A stretch of 64,000 nucleotides of DNA. Source: Spirosoma fluviale. Lineage in GTDB: Bacteria > Bacteroidota > Bacteroidia > Cytophagales > Spirosomataceae. Below are positions 9,041 through 18,150 of the stretch, piece after piece (within the stretch, counting starts at the first letter, position 1; every line of letters begins with the position of its first letter). The stretch is from assembly GCF_900230225.1 (NCBI RefSeq), contig NZ_OCNH01000008.1, positions 1 to 64,000 on the forward strand, given 5' to 3'. The translations under genes were made by a program, and so were the position numbers. Under the pieces are notes generated by a model. It was not told the DNA's origin, made no database searches, and saw nothing but the letters and a program-made list of their open reading frames with translations.

Positions 9041-10003
9041 TTAGTTAGCTTCACCTACAACTGGATAACCTCTCATTTTCCATCTAATTTTCGTGCTTAC
9101 TATAAATGATATTGCGAAGAATTTTAAATATTTATCTTTATATAATGCTAACTCCATTGGCAAGAATTGACTAATAACCCCTTTAGAAAGGTTATCTAAA
9201 AATAAATTAATATCCTTGTAACCATTTTTTTTTATTAAACTATACAATCCATGTCTCAATTCATATTTCATAAATATTATAAAATCCTTATTATTAGCTC
9301 CTGAACTAATCCAATTATCATATACGTAATTATACCTATTTGCTTTATGAAGCAAAACACTTGAATTGAAATTCGATGTGGTTTGTCCTTCTACCCCCCC
9401 TACATATACACTTAATGGAAAACCACAATATACAACTTGTGTTATGAGAGCCAAAGAAAAGAATAAAGCAAAGTCCTGATTTCTTTTCATTCCTAAAGGA
9501 AAGCCTTTCGTTTTGTTAAATTCTATTCTTGAAACGATTGTAGCACTCGTATGGAGAAAAACATGTGGGTTTTCAAAAAAATTAATTTCCACTATCTTCT
9601 TCATATATTTCCTTGTAGTTCTCAGGATTTCTACTTTATCTGAATTTCTTACAATCCCTGCGCAACAAAACATACCTGCTTTTGGATAGAGTTTAATTGC
9701 TTTTGCCATTGTGGCTAAATATCCTGGCAGCCACAAATCATCGCCATCTAAAAATGCTATATATTCATATCTAGCATTTGCTACACCTACATTTCTTGCA
9801 ACGCTTACGCCCTGATTAGTTTGGTTAATGACTTTTATTCTACCATCAGAAAATTTTTTCGTGATGACTTCAGTAGAATTATCTGTTGAACCATCATTAA
9901 CCAGGATAACTTCAAATTCTGTAAAGCTTTGTTTCAGAACTGAACCTAATGTCTCTACAATAGTATGGGCTTTATTGTAGAGAGGAATAACTACGGTTAT
10001 CAT
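9041..10003 (-). CDS. glycosyltransferase family 2
   Basis: A 320-residue GT-A enzyme. The start MITVVIPLYNKAHTIVETLG is the canonical GT2 opening, followed by FEVILVNDGSTDNSTEVI (nucleotide binding) and YIAFLDGDDLWLPGYL (DxD-type metal site near residue 90). No membrane span is obvious. It adds one sugar to the lipid-linked repeat. Its ATG overlaps the stop codon of the pyruvyl transferase gene upstream by 4 nt (10000-10003), so the two are coupled. From here towards lower coordinates the DNA becomes visibly A+T-richer, and the following genes are those that usually vary between strains. Confidence 0.88.
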   Translation of the reverse strand: MITVVIPLYNKAHTIVETLGSVLKQSFTEFEVILVNDGSTDNSTEVITKKFSDGRIKVINQTNQGVSVARNVGVANARYEYIAFLDGDDLWLPGYLATMAKAIKLYPKAGMFCCAGIVRNSDKVEILRTTRKYMKKIVEINFFENPHVFLHTSATIVSRIEFNKTKGFPLGMKRNQDFALFFSLALITQVVYCGFPLSVYVGGVEGQTTSNFNSSVLLHKANRYNYVYDNWISSGANNKDFIIFMKYELRHGLYSLIKKNGYKDINLFLDNLSKGVISQFLPMELALYKDKYLKFFAISFIVSTKIRWKMRGYPVVGEAN

Positions 10004-11148
10004 ATTTTTTGCAGGAAAGTTAAAGACTCCGTTAGATAGCTTTTAGACGCTAGTATCTGTGCATTCAGTGTACTTTTATAATCTTTAATTTCAGGCCCGG
10101 AAAACTCAAATTCATGAGCCTTTTCATTTTCAATTATCCTATCCTGTAAATCAAGTTTACGAAGCATTGACCGCACTCTGGTAGAAGCTTTGGGCATGGC
10201 TATATAGGTGTAAAATCTTTTATGCAGAAAGACGGAAAAGGCAACCCCATGAAACGAGTCTGTAACTACATATTCAGCATCATTTATGTATCCTGCAAAC
10301 TCTTCTGGTCCCGTATCAAAAAGCTGTATATCCACATCATAGAACTTGTGTGCTTTTTGAGTTTGGCAAATGATTATGTATCCTGTTTTTTCTTTTATTT
10401 TTTTTGCTATTTCAACTAGATTCTCTGCTCCATTCAGGTCGTAAATGAAAATGTATTTTCTTTTCTCATCCGGTCCAATGGCCATTTCTGACCATTGATT
10501 TTTTGATAGTAGAAAGGTTGGGTCTAGTACTGATTGAACAGTTCGGCCCGTAACGGTGGAAATAAAAGCGGCACCATCTTCTTCTCTACAACTTAGCGAA
10601 TCGAAATCGAGTAAGTATGGCTTCAATTCGTTCGCTATTTCTTCTGTAAAATTTGACATACCAAAGCTGGGTGCATACGCTATCTTTAACCCGTTCCATT
10701 TCTCAAATCCCAGGAAATATACCTTTTTGTATTCTGCTTTTGGATGAAAGACCTGGTCGCTTCCGGTTATGTATATATCCATGTCAGGTACATTTTTCAG
10801 GAATTCTTCCTGGGTTTTGTATCTCTTTGTCAGGGATAAGTGTGTTGCTACAAAGCTTTTAAATTTATTCTTTCGATTTTTTAGCTTTGAATATCGGATA
10901 AGCGTACAAATTAATTGAAACAAATAAATAAGTATATTCTTTCGAAACAACGGAAATACACTGTACTTTTTATCATGCTTATCGGTATAAAAATCAATAA
11001 CCTTTACATTATAATCAGGAAATTGGATTTTTAAATATGTTTGTAAAGCATATACCTGCAAAACAGCTCCATAGTTGATCGGTGTGTGAAAAGTTACTAT
11101 GCCAACTCTTATTTCCTTCTCTTCAAAAGTTTCTCTTTTAGTACTCAT
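10000..11148 (-). CDS. polysaccharide pyruvyl transferase family protein
   Basis: A 382-residue protein of the CsaB/WcaK/PssM family. It starts with VGIVTFHTPINYGAVLQVYALQ, the typical N-terminal strand with the INYGAVLQ block, then has YITGSDQVFHP near residue 130, ISCREED-like FDSLSCREEDG, and the C-terminal YVVTDSFHGVAFSVFL block, which is diagnostic. The reaction is ketal pyruvylation of a hexose from phosphoenolpyruvate, which adds negative charge to the polymer. It sits 18 nt downstream of an FrhB-like iron-sulfur protein gene; this pairing is common in bacterial glycan loci and suggests that the two work on the same modification. The activity itself is inferred from the family. Confidence 0.85.
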   Translation of the reverse strand: MSTKRETFEEKEIRVGIVTFHTPINYGAVLQVYALQTYLKIQFPDYNVKVIDFYTDKHDKKYSVFPLFRKNILIYLFQLICTLIRYSKLKNRKNKFKSFVATHLSLTKRYKTQEEFLKNVPDMDIYITGSDQVFHPKAEYKKVYFLGFEKWNGLKIAYAPSFGMSNFTEEIANELKPYLLDFDSLSCREEDGAAFISTVTGRTVQSVLDPTFLLSKNQWSEMAIGPDEKRKYIFIYDLNGAENLVEIAKKIKEKTGYIIICQTQKAHKFYDVDIQLFDTGPEEFAGYINDAEYVVTDSFHGVAFSVFLHKRFYTYIAMPKASTRVRSMLRKLDLQDRIIENEKAHEFEFSGPEIKDYKSTLNAQILASKSYLTESLTFLQKI

Positions 11149-11166
11149 TCTATTAATATTTTGTAT

Positions 11167-12570
11167 TTACAGAACAAAAATTCGTTTTAACAGTCTGCTT
11201 ATTTTCTTTTTTATCCGGATGGATAAGTTCCCATGGTTTGCTGTGTAATATCTCTTCACCAGGGGGGCCATGTCCGCTTTGAAACTAGCCAAGTCTCCAT
11301 TCTGTAAGGCGTCCAGAAACGCGAGATGGCTTTTCTGCGCTATTTTTTCCCTTAGTTCGTAGATTTCCTTTCGTTGGGGTGATATCACAAACTCACCGGC
11401 ACTTACCCGTTTTTCGGGAAACCATTCCTGCTTTAGTTCTTTTTTCGCAATACGGCCAGACAATGCTTCTCTACGATGTCTGAAACCTCCGTCTTGTGAT
11501 CGGGCTACTTCCTCCGCTGTTAATTCGCTTAATTCCAATTCACCGCTGATTTGTGCTTCATTCAGTAAGTTTTGAATTTCCTGATTTCTTACTATGATTA
11601 GGGAGGTTCCCTTTGGATCTTTAGTGAATTGTGGCAGCCAGGCATCACCAAGGCTAATGTCAGCCGTTTCCCCAACTACATCGTCACAATAGTCACACGC
11701 CATTGGTTTAAAGAAACCAGACCCGTAATCGGTGCCGTATATTTCTCCGGCGTTTTTGTATCGTTCGATGGTATCTGCGTTTGACCATACCTGGTATATT
11801 TTCTGGCTGGCGGGTCTATCGGCGTATTTTCTTCTAAAGTCAATACCAATCAGGTTTTCCGGTTTTACGCCTAGTTCCCAACCAATCATTTTAGCCTGGT
11901 TAGCGCTTTTCATACCACCACATACTATCCCTACGGTAAACGCTATTCGTTCTTTCAGTACAGCATCTTCATTAGCGAGTAGTCGGAGTGTTTTTATAAA
12001 GCAAGGAACGCCGGTAATGGCATATCGCCCTTCCTGTTCTTTGATTCGGGCAACTACTTTATCGAGTGTTACCGGATAATAAGATGATTTGGAGCCTTTC
12101 AGGACTTCATTTTTATCGGAGAAGAAGCCGTAGTCAAATAAAGGGTTACCGGTGTCTGACGTTTCGTTAGGGACTAATTGTATAAAGTAGTCAATCTTAT
12201 TCTTTTCCAGTAGTTTATACCCAATCCATTTACCCAGTCCACCCGAGCTTCCTCTTTCTCTGAATGCACCCTTTTCTACGTGACCGGCATAATTGGCTAT
12301 ATATTTCCCAATTTTCTTGTCTCTATTTTCCAGTTTAGGGAAAAATATGTCGGCTAACTCATCTTCATTTTTGGATTTCCCTGAAAAAGGGCACACGCTT
12401 AAAACGTTGTGATTATTTGTATCGATATCGCTTTTTGGTACTGCAACATAAGTACCAAACTCATCCATTTTCATGTTAAAGGCTGAGTCTTGCTTTGTTG
12501 CACAGGCTCCACATCCTATACAGTAGCCGCCCTTTATCACTGTTTCATATAATGTTCTGGAATCAGTCAT
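11167..12570 (-). CDS. coenzyme F420 hydrogenase/dehydrogenase beta-subunit (FrhB) family protein
   Basis: A 467-residue cytoplasmic iron-sulfur flavoprotein-like protein. The N-terminus has GGYCIGCGACATKQ and a later VCPFSG, which give a CxxCxxC...CP ferredoxin-like 4Fe-4S set (residues about 17-60). The central part has GSSGGLGKWIGYKLLE and YAITGVPCFIKTLRLL, and near residue 290 MACDYCDDVVGETADISLGDAW, the standard FrhB_FdhB C-terminal block with two more cysteines. Methanogen relatives reduce F420, but in Bacteroidota glycan loci such proteins almost always stand next to pyruvyl transferases and their role is not settled. A redox step on a sugar or on the pyruvyl group is a guess. Confidence 0.82.
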   Translation of the reverse strand: MTDSRTLYETVIKGGYCIGCGACATKQDSAFNMKMDEFGTYVAVPKSDIDTNNHNVLSVCPFSGKSKNEDELADIFFPKLENRDKKIGKYIANYAGHVEKGAFRERGSSGGLGKWIGYKLLEKNKIDYFIQLVPNETSDTGNPLFDYGFFSDKNEVLKGSKSSYYPVTLDKVVARIKEQEGRYAITGVPCFIKTLRLLANEDAVLKERIAFTVGIVCGGMKSANQAKMIGWELGVKPENLIGIDFRRKYADRPASQKIYQVWSNADTIERYKNAGEIYGTDYGSGFFKPMACDYCDDVVGETADISLGDAWLPQFTKDPKGTSLIIVRNQEIQNLLNEAQISGELELSELTAEEVARSQDGGFRHRREALSGRIAKKELKQEWFPEKRVSAGEFVISPQRKEIYELREKIAQKSHLAFLDALQNGDLASFKADMAPLVKRYYTANHGNLSIRIKKKISRLLKRIFVL

Positions 12571-12612
12571 GATTTTTTGATCTTGCGTAGCTTAATTATC
12601 GCTTACTAGTAT

Positions 12613-14172
12613 CTATGCTTTGTATTTTATGTACAGGTTGTGTTTTGTAAGCTTACCTGTAAGGTTATTTACTAAAGCAATTATTTTCTCTTTTTCAGTT
12701 TTAATTAATCCAAACCAGCTAACGGTTACGATCATTAAAATTATATTCAAGGAGAATATGATTAACAACCTCATAATACCTGGCGGGATCATATAGACAG
12801 TAATCGTTGAGAAGATTATAACAATTAAGCTTGTTGACAGGCATCTTATGATGACATCTTTTATATAGAGGATTATGGATAAACCACATTCTTTTTTGGC
12901 AAAATATAATACGATGCCAAATGAGCGAATTGTTACCTGAACAATAAATACTATATATAAGTAGTAAGGAGGGAAGTTAATCGTAAATAATAACCAGGAG
13001 ATCAATAACGGGAATATTGCCAGGAATGAAATACTTAATTGGTAGTACTTTATTCTTCCAACGGCTGCTATGGAAACGGGTAGTGTTACGAACAGTTGTT
13101 CTATTAAGTTTCTAATTAGCAATAAACGGCAAAAAATAACAGCATACTCTGGCGTTTTTCCCAGCCACAGATCAAGTATGGTAGGCATTTCAATGATTAC
13201 CGGTATAGCAAAGAATGAAAGTAGAAAGTAGGAAAGCTTGCTGCCAGTCATGATCGAACTAATCATTTGCCCCTTATTTCCTCCGCCTGCACTCTTTACG
13301 ATAATTGGGTTTAACGCCTTCAGCATAACGCTTGAGAAGGCCCCCAGTTGCCCGGTAATCTGATTGGAAATACCCTGGGCAGCATTGACAGTAGTACCAA
13401 AAAATCGATTAACAACAATACCTTGTCCATAATTATTGAGCATCGCGACCATCGAGCCTAAAAACGACCATCCCCCAAAGCTGGCCATTTCCTTAAACAG
13501 GTTTTTATCAAAGTCTTTTCTCAATTGAAGTTTACATTCCGCGTACTTTCGGTGGCAATAGACTCTGTTTATGATTAGAATTACTATTGTCAATGAAGCT
13601 GACAAAAAGCTATAGGCTATAAGTTTATCAAATAACGTTTCCTTAATGTATAAGGCGATACTGAGTTTACAGACCGATTCTATTGTACTTGTAACAGCAA
13701 AAAAAGCCATATTCTCCCTTGAGTTTATGGTGGCGTCATAGGGCACTGAAAGTATGGTAAACAATGTACTCACTATGGTTGCCTGATAAATAATCTTTGT
13801 TGCTGCTACTCTTGTTTCCGGTATGTTCAGGATACCATTAAACAAAAAGTATCCTACGATTTCCAGAAGTATAAGAACAAGTATTGCGATTAGTAGATGA
13901 AGGATTACGCTTACGTTAAATATTTTCTTTAGTTTATACAGATCACCTGCTCCATGTGCAAACGACATAAATCGTTGTGTAGCAGCGGCCATGGCTGTGT
14001 TCAGGAATGTAAGCATGGCCACTGCACCACCAACGAGGTTGTAGATACCAAAATCTTTAGTGCCTAATGCACCCAGCAACACCCGTGTAGCATACAGTGA
14101 AATGAATATAGTGACTGCCATACGGGCATATAATAGACCCGTGTTTTTGGCTACTCGATTGGCTGCTTGCAT
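12613..14172 (-). CDS. polysaccharide flippase, Wzx-like (MOP superfamily)
   Basis: A 519-residue membrane protein with 12-14 hydrophobic spans. It begins ANRVAKNTGLLYARMAVTIFISLYATRVLLGALGTKDFGIYNLVGG, the N-terminal pattern of Bacteroidota lipopolysaccharide/capsule flippases in the MOP/PST branch, with AAATQRFMSFAHG shortly after. Such proteins turn undecaprenyl-PP-linked repeat units from the cytoplasmic to the periplasmic face, where Wzy then polymerises them. Together with the Wzy-like protein at 4.7-6.0 kb and Wzc/Wza upstream, it defines a Wzx/Wzy-dependent pathway. The gene is 43 nt upstream of the FrhB-like gene. There is an 86-nt gap to the initiating transferase gene. Confidence 0.85.
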   Translation of the reverse strand: MQAANRVAKNTGLLYARMAVTIFISLYATRVLLGALGTKDFGIYNLVGGAVAMLTFLNTAMAAATQRFMSFAHGAGDLYKLKKIFNVSVILHLLIAILVLILLEIVGYFLFNGILNIPETRVAATKIIYQATIVSTLFTILSVPYDATINSRENMAFFAVTSTIESVCKLSIALYIKETLFDKLIAYSFLSASLTIVILIINRVYCHRKYAECKLQLRKDFDKNLFKEMASFGGWSFLGSMVAMLNNYGQGIVVNRFFGTTVNAAQGISNQITGQLGAFSSVMLKALNPIIVKSAGGGNKGQMISSIMTGSKLSYFLLSFFAIPVIIEMPTILDLWLGKTPEYAVIFCRLLLIRNLIEQLFVTLPVSIAAVGRIKYYQLSISFLAIFPLLISWLLFTINFPPYYLYIVFIVQVTIRSFGIVLYFAKKECGLSIILYIKDVIIRCLSTSLIVIIFSTITVYMIPPGIMRLLIIFSLNIILMIVTVSWFGLIKTEKEKIIALVNNLTGKLTKHNLYIKYKA

Positions 14173-14258
14173 TATGCGTTCAACAGAGCGTCTCTGCTGC
14201 TATGTAAGTAGTATGTATTTGTAAGCTTAACTTACTATAGTGTTAGTTTAGGCGTCTT

Positions 14259-14924
14259 TCAATGCGCATTTATGTCCCCCAGAATCATGCCCTGGACGGT
14301 CCACCAGCAAATTTTAAGATCAAGCCAAAGCGATTTTTTTCTATTGTAAAACCGATCTAACCTTACCCGATGTACCATCTTTATTAACTCATCGGTTTCG
14401 CCCCGGCAACCTCTGGCTTGTGCAAGGCCGGTGATGCCGGGCTTTGCGCGGTATCGGCTACCATACTTGGGTAGTACTTGCCAGAATTGCGCATCATGCT
14501 GCACCGCATGGGGGCGTGGCCCGATCACACTCATTTGACCCATCAGTACATTCAGGAATTGAGGCATTTCGTCCAGATTCGTCTTCCGTAAGAATTGTCC
14601 TAGTCTTGTTACCCGGTTATCCTGTTTTTTTGCCTGTATGAATTTGGCACTTGGGTTGTAGGTCATTGTCCGGAATTTCAGACAATAGAACCAGCTTCCC
14701 TTGTACCCTGTCCGCTTCTGAACAAAGAGTATGGGACCAGGCGAATCCAGTTTGATGAGAATACCCAGTATTGGAATCATCCAGGACAATATAAACAGGC
14801 TTACGAGCAAGGAGAAGCATATGTCGAACCCTCGTTTACCAATGCTCTGATAATTGAAACCGGACCGTGTTTTTGGCTCAGTGTACACATACAGCGGTTT
14901 GTAGTGCGTGTCAAGGCTAAGCAT
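14259..14924 (-). CDS. initiating sugar-1-phosphate transferase (WbaP/WcaJ/PglC type)
   Basis: A 221-residue polyprenyl-phosphate sugar-phosphate transferase of the short form: one N-terminal membrane hairpin (GFDICFSLLVSLFILSWMIPIL, residues about 32-53) and the catalytic domain only. Diagnostic blocks are KLDSPGPILFVQKRTG, FYCLKFRTM, LDEMPQFLNVLMGQMSVIGPRP and KPGITGLAQARG. It moves a sugar 1-phosphate from a UDP-sugar to undecaprenyl phosphate at the cytoplasmic membrane and so begins each repeat unit. It lies between wzc and the flippase gene in the same direction. Sugar choice (glucose, galactose or N-acetylhexosamine) cannot be read from sequence. Confidence 0.9.
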   Translation of the reverse strand: MLSLDTHYKPLYVYTEPKTRSGFNYQSIGKRGFDICFSLLVSLFILSWMIPILGILIKLDSPGPILFVQKRTGYKGSWFYCLKFRTMTYNPSAKFIQAKKQDNRVTRLGQFLRKTNLDEMPQFLNVLMGQMSVIGPRPHAVQHDAQFWQVLPKYGSRYRAKPGITGLAQARGCRGETDELIKMVHRVRLDRFYNRKKSLWLDLKICWWTVQGMILGDINAH

Positions 14925-14984
14925 AGTGGATGAAGTTACAGTGTGTGAATAAAGGTGTAGTTGTGTATTTATAGCTTATTGGCC

Positions 14985-17318
14985 TTAGGCTTTGCTCTGG
15001 CCCAGCCAGTTCTTCTTAGTGCCTCCGTCGTAATAATGACCGTAGTTGTAGCTGTAGTTGTAATAATAGGATTCGCCTTCACCAACGCCGTTCAGAATAA
15101 TATTCAGGCGCTGGAATCGATGCTCCTTGAACAGGATCTCCACCATCTTGATGGCGTTCTTCGGCGTATGATCGTGCCGAACAAGAAACAACGTGGCATC
15201 GGCATAGGGCGCAATCAATTGCGAATCGGTAACCAAACCAATGGGGGGGGAATCGACCAGTATATAATCGAACCGTTCCTTCAATTCCTCAAACAACTTA
15301 CCCAGTCGGGGGGAGCTTAGCAGTTCGGCCGGGTTTGGCGGAATTGGACCGGCTGTGATAATAAAATAGTTGTCTATGCCAGCTATGGGTCGCAACAGCT
15401 CATCGATAGTAGCTTCGCCAATCAGGTAATTGCTCAAACCTGTCTGGTTTTCCATCTTCAAGCTGTTGTGTAGCTTGGGCTTTCGCAAGTCCATTTCCAG
15501 GATTACCGTTTTGTTATCGACCATTGCCAGGCTAGCGCCCAGGTTGAGAGAGAGAAACGATTTCCCTTCGCCACTGATGCTGGACGTGAACAGCACAACC
15601 TGCGGGTTGGCAGGATCACTTCGTAAAAAGTGAAGATTGGTGCGCAGTATGCGGATCTGTTCGCCAATGACGGATTGCAGTCGGGGTTTAAAAACCACAC
15701 TATCTGCCAGAACTTCCTGGCTTCTGACTACTTCGCCCAAAATAGGTACCTGCGTAACGTCTTCTACGTCGGTCCGGTGCATAACTCGATTGTTCAGGGA
15801 GTCTTTAGCGGTAATAAACCCGACGGGTACTAACAGGCCTATCAAACAAAAAATGGCAAAAATATTCATTTTAACCGGCTTGACCGGCCCGCTCCCTGCC
15901 CGCGCAGCATCGACGGTACGGCTGTCCGGAATAGCCGAAGCGGCAGATAGGGCTGTCTCCTCCCTTTTCTGAAGCAGGTAAGTGTATAACCCGTTTTTGA
16001 TGCCCTGTTGCCGGGTAATGTTGAGCAGTGCCCGTTCTTTACCCGGTACGGTCCGGATCATTTTCTCCATTCGATTTCCTTTAGCCACCAGTTGGGTACG
16101 GTTGCTGGTCAGTTGCTGCCGAATGGTTTGAATATTTTCGTTGATCCGTTCCTTTATCGTTTTTATCTGGCTGTCGAGAGCCAGCAGCACCGGGCTATTA
16201 CCTGACATGGTTCGGGATACTTCGTCCCGTTTTAACTCAAGCTCAGAAACTTTTGTGAGTAAGCCGAGAAGAATTGGATCACTCAGCCCCAGGGTAGCCG
16301 GGGCGAAGCTTTTTTCGGGTCCCTGTTTACGAACATAGCGCTCAATTTCAGCCAGTCCACTCAGGCGAATGTCCACTTCATTGAGCTGCATATCGTTCTC
16401 CTTAACGGTTGCCAGGAAGGTTTGCGACTGTAAGCCTAAATCTGTAATACCCTCTGTCGATTTATATGTTTCGACTTCTTTCTCAACAGTAGATAGCTCG
16501 CCCGAAATCAACATCAGTCGCTCTTCAATGAAACTCAGCGTATTGCTTGCTTCCTTGTTTTTATCGATGACTGCTTCTTTATTGTATTCATTGATAATCT
16601 GGTTCAGGATAGCTATGCCCTTGTCAGGAACGGCATCCTGTAGGCTCATTAGCAGCACCGTAGCCTGTTTAGACGTTGGCTCTACCGTCAGATGACCCAG
16701 ATAGCGTTCCACGGTTTGGTTATGGTCAGCTGTCATAACACGTATTGGCCCATCCTGTGCCGATACGGGCTTTAGCGTTAAAATCCGGACCTGGCCGTAG
16801 GGAGTTCTTATACTCTGATTAAGCGGGTAAGGTTTACCATTGATCTTTGCGGTTTTACTATCTGCAAATGTAATTTCCAGAGGCTCTTCCGGTTTGGTAT
16901 CGGCTGGTTTTTCAACGAGTAGCCGTATGGGAGCTTGTTTATAGATCTCCCGGTCAATTGTTTTGGTTGGGGTGTAGTAACGAACGTCCAGGCCCAGCCT
17001 CGTAACGACCCGATCCATAATGGTGAATGATTTAAGTATCTCTATTTCGTTTTCCACCACTTTGCTGGTGGTGAACAGGTCCAGTTCCTTCATCATACTC
17101 TCCTGGTTCATCCCCTTCTTTTCGTCTTTGATCAGCAAACTTGCTTTTATGTTGAAAATGGGGGCCTGATACAGCAGGTAGACATAGGCAGCCGCCAGCA
17201 TCATCAGAATCGACAGAATGAACCAGGGCCAGTTGCGGAGGTAGCGTGTTACTAAAGCCCTTACGTTTATAGGCGTTTCGAGTTCGTAGTCCTGGTAGGA
17301 GTTATATGTATTGGCCAT
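14985..17318 (-). CDS. wzc: Wzc-like chain-length determinant and tyrosine autokinase
   Basis: A 777-residue inner-membrane protein. A first span follows the N-terminal tail (WFILSILMMLAAAYVYLLY, about residues 34-52) with a Wzz domain; a long periplasmic coiled coil and a GNVR-like region follow; a second span is near residue 510 (IFAIFCLIGLLVPVGFI). The cytoplasmic BY-kinase domain has Walker A SSISGEGKS, Walker A' VILEMDLRKPKL and Walker B ILVDSPPIGLVTD. The C-terminus is Tyr-rich (SYYYNYSYNYGHYY), the usual autophosphorylation cluster. It controls polymer length and export together with Wza, whose gene lies 6 nt upstream. Kinase and copolymerase parts are fused in one chain, as in Proteobacteria and most Bacteroidota. 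Confidence 0.92.
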   Translation of the reverse strand: MANTYNSYQDYELETPINVRALVTRYLRNWPWFILSILMMLAAAYVYLLYQAPIFNIKASLLIKDEKKGMNQESMMKELDLFTTSKVVENEIEILKSFTIMDRVVTRLGLDVRYYTPTKTIDREIYKQAPIRLLVEKPADTKPEEPLEITFADSKTAKINGKPYPLNQSIRTPYGQVRILTLKPVSAQDGPIRVMTADHNQTVERYLGHLTVEPTSKQATVLLMSLQDAVPDKGIAILNQIINEYNKEAVIDKNKEASNTLSFIEERLMLISGELSTVEKEVETYKSTEGITDLGLQSQTFLATVKENDMQLNEVDIRLSGLAEIERYVRKQGPEKSFAPATLGLSDPILLGLLTKVSELELKRDEVSRTMSGNSPVLLALDSQIKTIKERINENIQTIRQQLTSNRTQLVAKGNRMEKMIRTVPGKERALLNITRQQGIKNGLYTYLLQKREETALSAASAIPDSRTVDAARAGSGPVKPVKMNIFAIFCLIGLLVPVGFITAKDSLNNRVMHRTDVEDVTQVPILGEVVRSQEVLADSVVFKPRLQSVIGEQIRILRTNLHFLRSDPANPQVVLFTSSISGEGKSFLSLNLGASLAMVDNKTVILEMDLRKPKLHNSLKMENQTGLSNYLIGEATIDELLRPIAGIDNYFIITAGPIPPNPAELLSSPRLGKLFEELKERFDYILVDSPPIGLVTDSQLIAPYADATLFLVRHDHTPKNAIKMVEILFKEHRFQRLNIILNGVGEGESYYYNYSYNYGHYYDGGTKKNWLGQSKA

Positions 17319-17324
17319 GATAGT

Positions 17325-18134
17325 TTACTTAAAACGACTGAGGATTACAGCAATAAGGGAGAGTGTACTTAGGCCCAGGGGGAGCAATTGGTTGGTTCGA
17401 TCGGCAGTGGCTATACGTGCTTTACCGGGCTCAATGTAAACAATGTCGTTTGGATGCAGGTAGTAAAATGGAGACGTAAACACCTCGCGTTTCGTGAGGT
17501 CAATATGATTGAAAGTCCGCTGGCCATTTTCTTCGCGAATAACCAGAACGTTGGTCCGTTGCCCGTAAATCGTGATGTCACCGGCCAATCCCAACGCTGC
17601 CGGCAGGGTGATCTGTTCACTGGGTATTGAAAAGACGGCTGGCCGGGCCACTTCACCCGAAACGGAGATCTGAAAGTTCAGGTTTCGTACATTGACCGTC
17701 GGTTCCTTCAGGTAGTCGAGCAATTTCTGTTTTATCTGAGTAGCAGCCTGACTGTTTGTCAAACCTGTCACGTTGATCTGGCCCATAAGCGGAAGCTCAA
17801 TTTTCCCGTCTTCACCTACCAGATAGCCGGGGGTATATTGCATAGGCGTGGTTGGGTTGGTTTGTGAGCCAGAATTCCCTGACATAGCCGTTATTACCGC
17901 GTAAGGGTTGAAAAAAGCGGTTGCTTCGGGACTTAGGCTACTGACCTGTACGGATAGTAGATCGCCTGCTTTTATGGTAGGAATAAACCGGGCAGCCAGC
18001 GTCAGGGTACTATCCCTGCCACTTTCGCCTTTTTGATATAGAGCTAATTCTTTGCTGGAAATACAGCTCGACAGGCTTATGCACACACCCACGACCCAGT
18101 AGCCAGTCCAGGTCTGCATTTGGCGTATTCTCAT
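17325..18134 (-). CDS. wza: Wza-like polysaccharide export lipoprotein
   Basis: A 269-residue outer-membrane lipoprotein. The N-terminus has a hydrophobic signal (GYWVVGVCISLSSC) ending in a lipobox with Cys24. It continues with a Poly_export domain (IKAGDLLSVQVSSLSPEA) and an SLBB domain (VSGEVARPAVFSIPSEQITLPAALGLAGDI), with YLHPNDIVYIEPGK before a C-terminal hydrophobic stretch (LLPLGLSTLSLIAVILSRF). It is shorter than E. coli Wza (379 residues) and has fewer SLBB repeats, as is usual in Bacteroidota. It forms the export channel across the envelope and touches Wzc, encoded directly downstream. It starts 16 nt after the YjbH-like gene, so export and YjbH functions are cotranscribed. Confidence 0.9.
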   Translation of the reverse strand: MRIRQMQTWTGYWVVGVCISLSSCISSKELALYQKGESGRDSTLTLAARFIPTIKAGDLLSVQVSSLSPEATAFFNPYAVITAMSGNSGSQTNPTTPMQYTPGYLVGEDGKIELPLMGQINVTGLTNSQAATQIKQKLLDYLKEPTVNVRNLNFQISVSGEVARPAVFSIPSEQITLPAALGLAGDITIYGQRTNVLVIREENGQRTFNHIDLTKREVFTSPFYYLHPNDIVYIEPGKARIATADRTNQLLPLGLSTLSLIAVILSRFK

Positions 18135-18150
18135 AGAGTTACTTAGTTAA

